A stretch of 10,847 nt of DNA from positions 1 to 10,847 of the forward strand of contig JAOXYB010059246.1 in NCBI GenBank assembly GCA_028565635.1, written 5' to 3'. How positions within the stretch are numbered: position 1 is the first letter of the stretch; each line of letters begins with the position of its first letter. Below, in pieces: positions 1 to 7,000 of the stretch. The stretch is from Phoronis ovalis (lineage: Eukaryota > Phoronida > Phoronidae). Both the position numbers and the translations under genes were made by a program. Under the pieces are notes generated by a model. That model was not told where the DNA came from. It saw only the letters and a list, made by a program, of their open reading frames with translations, and ran no database searches.

Positions 1-41
<41 letters not shown>

Positions 42-64
42 CATACATACATACACACACACAC
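1..64. repeat. Compound microsatellite (AT)n-(ACAT)n-(AC)n
   Basis: Perfect AT dinucleotides run from base 1 to about 37, pass into ACAT tetranucleotides to about 54 and end as AC dinucleotides to 64. The array is cut by the window edge, so its true length is unknown. The gradation AT to ACAT to AC suggests the blocks arose from one another by substitution and slippage. Confidence 0.97.
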
Positions 65-275
65 GCCTTATTTACCATAGGGTATACTTTACTTGTTGGA
101 TATTTACCACAGGGTATATTTTCAAAAACTATTCGTTTACCACAGGGTGTAATTTCTTGGAAAATGCATTTACAACATGTATGAAAAATTAAGGTATGTA
201 TAAATTTTCCCATGTTTATTTACCACAGGGTCCATATAATTTACAAGTGAATTTTATGCAGGGTATCTATTTCGG

Positions 276-401
276 TAGTCCTGGTTCATGATGTTCTGCA
301 CTAGCTCTTCGGTCATGGGAACTTACATAGCCGATTACTGTTCGCACAGCTCACAAGTCAGATTTTCAAGAGCTAGTGCAGAACATCATGATCCAGGACT
401 A
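276..401. mobile_element. 126-bp foldback MITE with 34-bp terminal inverted repeats
   Basis: Left arm 276-309 and right arm 368-401 are reverse complements over 34 bp with one mismatch, separated by a 58-bp spacer with no obvious structure. Flanks read CTATTTCGG (267-275) and CTATTTCAG (402-410), an imperfect 8-9 bp target-site duplication. Element plus duplication is 134-135 bp, which is the excess in the surrounding 33-bp array. The element is too short to encode a transposase, so it must have been moved by one supplied elsewhere. The duplication length fits hAT (8 bp) or Mutator-like (9 bp, long arms) families; the sequence alone does not decide. Confidence 0.82.
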
Positions 402-473
402 CTATTTCAGGAGAGTTATTTACAACAGGGTATGTTTTTCATGTTTTTTCATTTACGACAGGGTATATGTTTG

Positions 474-776
474 CAGGGCCGGATTAAGCTAGTGCAGGGC
501 CTGTAGCATCGAAAAAGGTCGCTGAAACGTCTCCGTGCTGCAAGAAAAAAATTGACAAGCAAAAAAAAAGGCCATTTCTAGATTTAGCATTTATTAGCAA
601 ATTTGTTGATGTTACTGGAAATGTCTATTTCACGCAGAAGTTCATGTTCAATGCTCATTAGAGTGAGATTGTAAAGCGTGCAAGCAGTTAGTGTGGGGCC
701 CTCGAAAATGCAGGGCCCTCGAAAATGCGAGGCCCGTAGCATATGCTACTTTTGCTACTAGGTTAATCCGACACTG
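474..776. mobile_element. 303-bp non-autonomous hAT-type MITE
   Basis: The left end begins CAGGGCCGGATTAAGCTAG. The right end, read on the minus strand from 776, begins CAGTGTCGGATTAACCTAG, a match of 16 out of 19. Ends of the form CAGNGNCGGATTAA are typical of hAT elements. The flanks TATGTTTG (466-473) and TATTTTTG (777-784) match at 7 of 8 positions, and 8 bp is the hAT target-site duplication length. Both subterminal regions are rich in GGGCC and CGAAAA words. There is no transposase frame, so mobilisation must have been in trans. The insertion interrupts the 33-bp minisatellite. The diverged duplication and ends suggest an old insertion. Confidence 0.88.
696..728. repeat. 17-bp tandem duplication inside the hAT MITE
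   Basis: The word GGGCCCTCGAAAATGC occurs at 696-711 and again at 713-728, period 17. It lies in the right subterminal part of the MITE, where hAT transposases often bind repeated short motifs. A 14-bp perfect palindrome, GTAGCATATGCTAC, follows at 736-749. Confidence 0.9.
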
Positions 777-829
777 TATTTTTGGTGATCTTTATTTACC
801 ACAGGGTCAGGGTGTCTTATAAAATAATT

Positions 830-1190
830 ATTTGAAAGCAGTGAAATAATTACATTCAATCTAATATTAATAACAACAAAATGCTAAATCACAATATTAT
901 AAATACACAAAAAAAACTATCTAAATATTAGATAGTAACACATATCTGTCAATGCTACCAATCTCGTCGGGAGCCTCCCGATTCAGAGGCTCATCTCCCG
1001 ACTTCAAAATTTTCATGTTTCAAATTTTTCGGCTCATATCACGGAAATATACGAAGGAAGCTATATATACAGCAGTCACCAAATTGGTATGTGCAATAAT
1101 TAAATGATAATGACGGCAAATAATTTTTTTTGTTATTTTTAATGAAATAAGTTATAAAAAGGTCAAAATAAAAATGCATTGAATACTATC
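830..1190. other. AT-rich non-coding stretch with a palindromic GC-rich knot
   Basis: No exon with a credible reading frame or splice sites was seen on either strand. The only structure is at 967-1000, where TCGGGAGCCTCCCGA (967-981) is a palindrome apart from its central base. An overlapping alternative stem pairs GAGCCTC (971-977) with GAGGCTC (986-992), and another CTCCCG follows at 995-1000. This may be the remnant of a palindromic transposon, but no target duplication was recognised. Confidence 0.55.
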
Positions 1191-1194
1191 AAAG

Positions 1195-1345
1195 AAGTCC
1201 AAAATGGCTCAGAATGCATCAAATTGAGCCATTTTTTCAAAATTTTATGGGGGAGCATGCCGCAGGCCGGACTCCCCCTAGCATTTGGCACGTCTTCGCT
1301 ACCGCGTCCACGGGAAAATCTCCCTATCTGGCATTTTCCAAAGTT
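1195..1345. repeat. GC-rich dispersed-repeat fragment with two hairpins
   Basis: This island is much richer in GC than its surroundings. It contains an 11-bp perfect inverted repeat, AAAATGGCTCA (1201-1211) against TGAGCCATTTT (1225-1235) with a 13-nt loop. A 7-bp stem of GGGGGAG (1249-1255) against CTCCCCC (1272-1278) follows. The pattern of a CTCA...ATGCATCAAATTGAG stretch followed by GGGGGAGCATGCC...CTCCCCCTAG resembles dispersed repeats I recall from marine invertebrate genomes, often linked to hAT-like elements. That resemblance is from memory only. Ends and target duplications could not be fixed. An open frame crossing it on the plus strand is not believed to be a gene. Confidence 0.5.
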
Positions 1346-1527
1346 GACAGGTATGGTAACACAAGATCTATTAGACTAGTAATAACAGAACAAAGGATCT
1401 ACAACCGGGTCTACAATGTTCACTTAAACAACAGGTCAACACAAAGTTTATATACCAAAAGTTCAAGTGAGATCGAGATATATCAATTTGCATTGAATGT
1501 TTATAATTATATTAAGTTGTCACATAC

Positions 1528-1696
1528 CTTGATAACGTTTTATATCATCTGGATTTGGGATACATCGTTTTGTTTCATTCCGACTGTGATCTTTTCGCTC
1601 TCTCCATTTCAGTTCAGGATACAGTAATGCAAAGGTAGCACATAAAGTTAGTAAAAAAATTAACAGTAGCTCAAACCTTGTTGACCAGCTACACAT
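1528..1696 (-). CDS. Probable first coding exon of an unidentified type II membrane protein
   Basis: Read on the minus strand from the ATG at 1694-1696, this gives 56 codons plus one base. It ends at a strong donor, CAAG|GTATGTG (intron begins at 1527). The protein starts MCSWSTRFE, followed by a hydrophobic run of about 17 residues (roughly 10-26), then a charged stem (ELKWRERKDHSRNETKRC) with one N-glycosylation sequon, NET, at 40-42, and a cysteine near 45. A short tail, one membrane segment and a hydrophilic stem is the layout of Golgi glycosyltransferases, sulfotransferases and other type II proteins, but no family can be named. The start is the first in-frame ATG and has A at -3. Later exons would lie left of the window. 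An upstream promoter-like motif cluster supports a gene start here. Confidence 0.6.
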
Positions 1697-1852
1697 CTTT
1701 GAAGTCTGGATTTTAAAACTCCCAGTAGTTGCTACACCCAAATGCAAAGAAGACTCAAGTAGTATATTATAATAATATTTACTTTTTAGTGAATAAGTTC
1801 ATACCCCGAAAAATGCCTGCTGTGCCTTTACTATTGTTAATTGATATCACCG

Positions 1853-1880
1853 TGACGTTTTTCAAGGCCAATGCGGAAGT
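1853..1880 (-). promoter_or_regulatory. Candidate promoter motif cluster upstream of the type II protein exon
   Basis: Within 28 bases are a CRE-like TGACGT (1853-1858), a CCAAT box (1868-1872) and an ETS-like CGGAAGT (1874-1880), written as seen on the plus strand. They sit in a patch with several CpGs inside otherwise CpG-poor DNA, about 160-180 bp upstream of the minus-strand ATG at 1696. CRE, CCAAT and ETS sites together are common in TATA-less animal promoters. Assignment to this gene rests on position only, and no transcription start was identified. Confidence 0.4.
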
Positions 1881-1914
1881 AGAATTAGCGTCATATGGTG
1901 GCGATTTTATGTAA

Positions 1915-3600
1915 AACATTTTTAGAAATCACTGCATTTTATTTTATCAACCCTTTTTTCATGATCATTGCGTCTTAAAATAATTGAATAGAGCTCGAAG
2001 ATATTTTTCGACAGATTGTTTATGTTTCTTATAATTGTCAGCAAAATAGTTTTAAGGTATGATCATGTTAATCTACATGTGGTAATAGTACTTTTAAGTT
2101 CATATATAGGTCTGTTTAATATGTATGCCGTCCAAATTGAGGAATTTATCATGACCCCTAGTTGTGACAATGCACATTTTACCAGGTATCATTAAAACTT
2201 GTTTATTTCTTTTGCATGCATTGTCTTATATGCACTAACCCATTAAGTGCTAAAAGGTTTAGGATACTTCCTCGTCAATCATTCCAGATTAATGTCTATA
2301 TGCATAAGTATACAGGACAAAAATAACACATTTTTTAAAAACTTTAGTATACTTTTATTATAAAGAATTGAAACAATAAAATAATAACATAAAAAGAAAA
2401 CTTCATGGTGACAGAGAATCTGTATGAATAACATATTTATAATTACATTATATCAATTTGTTGCTTTTGTACTTAATAAGTTAAAATGAAGATTCACAAC
2501 TATGACTCAACAGTACTGTTTCAAAACTAAAGTTAAGAGTCATTTATTGCATTGGTGCTAATGATGTAGAGACAATAAATGTTGGATTTATTTTCCAAGT
2601 TTAATGATTTTGGCCTAAAAAGCAGTGTATCATGCACATTAAGGAAGCATAAGACAGTAAAATATCTAAGTGCAAAACCCCAACAAAATCAAAATTGCAA
2701 ATGTTTGAACCAAATTTAAAGTTATCACATCATTTTCAAAAAAATTAACCCCTCAGGAATTAAGTAGTTTTTAAATTTTTCTTTGGGGTGATTTTACTTT
2801 ATTTATTCCCTAAAATTTGCACTTCAGTATTTCAAAACCTAAAAGACTCATTAGGAGAAGTGCCTGATTTTTGTTAACATTACAAGAAAATGCATCTTAT
2901 TTTTTTTCAGTACTAAAGAATCTAAATTCAAATTAAAGCAACCACATTATTTTTGGTTCTGCTGTATATTCCACATGTGAAAATATTAAAGGAGAGATTC
3001 CAAATTAGTTCACTTATTAAAGTTAGGCGCACAAACTATACATTACTATACTGTTGTTGTATGTACATTACAAATAACATATTTTTTATTCACCCACACG
3101 GTAACCAGGTCTACATGACAGCTTCAAAATCGTCCAAAAAAAGCTGCATAATTTCACAATATATATGAAAATAATTGTACCATTTTGACAAAAACCTTTT
3201 ATATATTACCCAGGAGACAAAACTGTATTTGTAAACATAAGCTACTTGTTAACATGGTATCAAAACTTCATGTGTAACCATGGGTGCTGACAAAACAAAT
3301 AATTTCAGCTAATACACACCTCCAATGTGCCACGGCAATGATTGGGTAGTCCAGTGAACATAGAGTATCAAAAATAATTTTTTTTTCATACAAGTGTTTC
3401 ATGAATTTGTTTTAAAATACCACATTTTCTACACCGACTTTAGGGCAACTGTACCTGTGTATGTACAAAGTTGAAGTAATACAAACTAACATTTTGGTGT
3501 ACTTGCAATATGTTACAAACAATGAAATACTCGTACATAATTGTACACCATGCTTTTATAAATGAAGCTTTTATCACAAAGTGTATTCCTGAGCTCCACT
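1915..3600. other. Intergenic stretch between the two minus-strand genes
   Basis: AT-rich sequence without a credible exon, RNA gene or clear repeat was found on either strand. The short open frames here lack codon structure, splice context or recognisable protein similarity. On the minus strand it would hold sequence past the ITPK 3' end and the upstream region of the type II protein gene. Confidence 0.6.
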
Positions 3601-3632
3601 AGAACTACTGTATGTCATGATTTTGCCTCAGT

Positions 3633-3638
3633 TTTATT
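3633..3638 (-). terminator. Candidate polyadenylation signal AATAAA for ITPK
   Basis: Minus-strand AATAAA lies about 200 bases past the ITPK stop codon at 3840-3842. It is followed within about 20-40 bases by a plausible cleavage region. That spacing would give a short 3' UTR. The hexamer is common by chance in AT-rich DNA, and other copies lie farther downstream, so this choice is only the nearest good one. Confidence 0.4.
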
Positions 3639-3839
3639 TTTGTGCCCTGTTTTCTTTCCACAAACGTTACCTTCGGTGTAACAGACAATTCTCTAATTCT
3701 CGCAAAACTGTATCAAGTCATGAGACGAAAATCAGATCAAACATGATGCCCATCCTCCTGCTACACGCATTCCTAGACCGGCTTTCGAACCTCAGCACTA
3801 TTCCTCAGCTTCAGTCAGCTTGCCTGGTCTTCACCTAAG

Positions 3840-4082
3840 TCATGATTTGCCCTCTTCATTTTTGTTATTATCAAGTGTCCTTTCACTAGTTAATTCTTCA
3901 AAAATTTCAATTAAATTATCAAGTCCTTTTAAATACCCGTCTTCATGATTTCCTTCATCCCATTCTCGCCTGTGCGTAATTTGTACACCATTTGGCAATG
4001 GCATACTTTTTCCAAAGTCTATCATCCATACACTAGCTTGTTCAGTTTTATCATGGACGAAAAGTAAGGAGCTCCCAATCGC
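3840..4082 (-). CDS. ITPK: ITPK exon F: SSLL and IDFGK motifs, C-terminus
   Basis: 80 codons and the stop TGA. The acceptor CTGTTACAG precedes 4082. It begins [12 protein letters not shown], continues with [15 protein letters not shown] (the Asp of IDFG coordinates metal) and [22 protein letters not shown], then ends in an Asn/Glu-rich hydrophilic tail ([14 protein letters not shown]) slightly longer than that of ITPKA. No alternative stop or frameshift is seen. Confidence 0.96.
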   Translation of the reverse strand, partial: AIGSSLLFVHDKTEQASVWMIDFGKSMPLPNGVQITHRREWDEGNHEDGYLKGLDNLIEIFEELTSERTLDNNKNEEGKS

Positions 4083-7000
4083 CTGTAACAGAAAAATAAA
4101 ATTATCAAAATATTATTTAACTTCATAGACTTCCAAGGTAAAAAATCACTCAGTGTTATGGTCACAACTTTCCACTTCGGAGTTACGATACTCCGTGTGT
4201 CCACTTACATAACCCCACGATAACCAATAAAAAATGCTAACACTGTCAAGAATGCTGTTACTGTATTGTGCAGGCTTAAACAGCCTGAGCAGTATTACAG
4301 TAAAATGAAGCATACATTTTTGTCATTTTCTCGCACAGTTACTTAAGCACTACCACTACAAAGATTTTGGCTATTTATTACTATACATGGAATTATTTAA
4401 TTGAATTTGTGCTTTCTTAACGTTGCAAGTCTCAACTTTTCTAATTTTAACATCGATAGATACTTCTTTAGCCATCATAAACAATAAATTGTTATAATTA
4501 CCTCATGACTTGCGAAAAATGGAGAACTTTCCAGTGTTGCTCTGATTGCCTTTAAACGCCTTGCATATTTTGCTTGTATATTTGTGTTACCATCTGTATA
4601 ACTTCTTAATGAGTCTTTAACATCACTCCGTAACTTAACCGTCTTAAAATCTCTACTTGAGCTACCATCAGATTTCTAAAACCCAGATAATTATCCAATT
4701 TATAACAGTTGCCAATAATAATGATAACAAGAGCAACTAAAATAGTTCTACTTGGGATTTCTTCTCGGTTGATCAGTCATTTGTGTGATCTTACCACAGA
4801 TCGTCTGCACTGATAAACCTATCATGATGTCATCACAAGTCATGCCTATAACCTCAAATTTATTGTTCCTTGGTTGATTGAATTTAGCTATATTTGGACT
4901 TTCATCTAACTTAAATGAATATTCATAATGTTATCGTCGGTGACAAATTTACTAAATCTGATTTTTTTCGGAAGTTAATGAATATTCAGGGTGGTTAAAC
5001 TTGATTGAATTTTACTATATTTGAGCCTTTGTACCGGAACAATGAATATTTAGGGAAGTAGATTTCACAATGAATAATAGTTCATTCTGACTCCTTACCT
5101 TAACTCCCTCTATTCTAAAACCTTGACTTGATGTTGAGCTGATTGTTTCCCGCCATTGCATATAGCGTGGTTTAGAAATGGCTTTGGTTTCATTTTCTTC
5201 TGCTGTAGGCTCATCCAGGTCTACCTCTATCATTTTTTCATACATATCCTACAAACAATAACAACAGTGTTGTAATTTATTTTAATTTGTGAAATATTTC
5301 GTAAAAAAAAAACCAGATTTGAATTGTAAATACACCAATACTGTTTAAAATATATGCAGAAATGCATATTGTAATATTGTACTTGGATTACATATTGTAA
5401 TTGGAATGCACCAACAAGCCAAAAAAAAGGCCAATACTATTTGACATACAATGCTTTTAGAACTAATTATAAAAACTATATTGAATACTGAATTATTTGG
5501 AAACGAACAGTGTCAGAAAATATTTGCAACATTTCTTATACTGCCAAATCATATATTTTTAGCATAACAAAGGTAATTGAAATGTTTTGTTAGTCTAAAA
5601 ATTTGTTGCACAATTCTTTGCTATAACTAAAGGAATACCTACATTTCGTGGTTTTGGATTTTGTCTTGCTTTTTGTAACTCCTCCTCTAAATATGTCCTC
5701 ACACCCATTTTACAATCCATAATAGCAGGTTCATCGAAATCGCACAGTAAATCTTGAAGTTGAATATATTCTAGACCACCATTAAGGATGAATAGCATAA
5801 TATGGGTGCAACAAATGAAGATATAAAGACATGACATTTTTATTACATAAACTGATTTTAAATTGTCAAAAAATGCTTGGTATAATTTTATGTGTTTGGC
5901 AGGGAATTGTTAGTTACACTGGTGAGTCCTAGTTATTGTATGCTCCCACTTGTCACGTGGTCCAATTTGTGGCTGTCAACTAATTTTTCACACATTTGCA
6001 TGCTAAATAAACCTCTCCTATATTATCTGATAATTTTGACTGAGTAGTACCCCAACTGTGATGAACATTTCCAGCTGAAAACCAGGTTAGAACAAAACTA
6101 TTTTAAAAGGATACTTTCACCATCTTTTTCCAAATCTCCTTTGAACTCCGGTACATAGGGTCGAAGTATGTCTGTCATGATTCCATTAAGACATTTTGCC
6201 TCTCGTGAACAAAACTTTTTCAGAATAGTACCTGCTTGCTCTCCGGGCTTGAAGTTGCCTACAATAAAAAGTTTTTTATTAATAAAAAGCTAAAAATTTC
6301 ATATTATTAACATTTCATGAAATTTTCATTTGCAGTCACAAAGCAATTATTGTTATCCCAGTTCATCCAGTTACCTCTGTACTGTACATCAATTCAATAT
6401 GATATACAGAGAACATAATATAAAAAAATTGAAAAATGTTGCTTTATCACATTATGATGTAAAGAAAATACTGAATTGGATTTTAATAGTTTTTTAAGAG
6501 CACAGATATTTACTGAACCTTGCATGCACTCTCTATGATTTACACTGGCTGAACCAAATGCATATACCAATAGATTATCATTTTAGTTCAAATTATAAAT
6601 ATGCTGCAAGTCATGGTAATAAACATATTTTCCTGCTTTTTTTGCAGCTAGGTTTTATGCATCATAGCATTTAAAGTTTGGAAAAAAAATCAATTAATTT
6701 TGAATTTATTTTCAGGGTAACATATATGTGGGCGTTTACTTTTTTTGGGCAGAGAGCAGGTTGATAACAACTAATGCATTTATTTTTTAAATTAAAAGAA
6801 AGCATTTTGATAACTCATATTTCAAAGGCATTACATCATTCAGCTATTTGGGGGCAGATAAATACTATAACATTATTAAGCTCTTTATTTTATTTTATAT
6901 GCACTTCATGACTATCTGCTTACCTCTCTCAGGTCAAATAGGTAGGAAGTTTTATTTAAATTTGAGAATATTAAAATTTAATTATTCTGATGGTTACATA

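Larger units (their letters stand above)
70..815. repeat. Degenerate 33-bp minisatellite, interrupted by two transposons
   Basis: The unit core is TTTACCACAGGGTATA followed by a T-rich tail. Using the GGG of each unit as the marker, copies lie at 80, 112, 145, 228, 261, 428, 461 and 804, with a degenerate copy near 178. Adjacent uninterrupted spacings are 32-33 bp. The 261-to-428 gap is explained by the foldback element at 276-401 and the 461-to-804 gap by the hAT MITE at 474-776. The irregular 178-to-228 step has no visible explanation. No coding role is seen. Confidence 0.85.

Noticed and set aside
288-506. 72-codon plus-strand frame at the left end
   Set aside because: It is made of the foldback element, minisatellite units and the end of the hAT MITE, so it is a repeat artefact.
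1214-1627. 137-codon open frame on the plus strand
   Set aside because: It runs through the GC-rich dispersed repeat and then antisense over the type II protein exon. It has no recognisable similarity or splice context.
1813-1914. Plus-strand ATG frame with a signal-peptide-like start (MPAVPLLLLID)
   Set aside because: Only 33 codons to the stop, no good donor inside it, and it lies over the promoter-like motif cluster of the minus-strand gene.
3617-3838. 73-codon plus-strand frame opposite the ITPK 3' UTR
   Set aside because: It lies antisense to the probable 3' UTR and has no domain, splice signals or family similarity.
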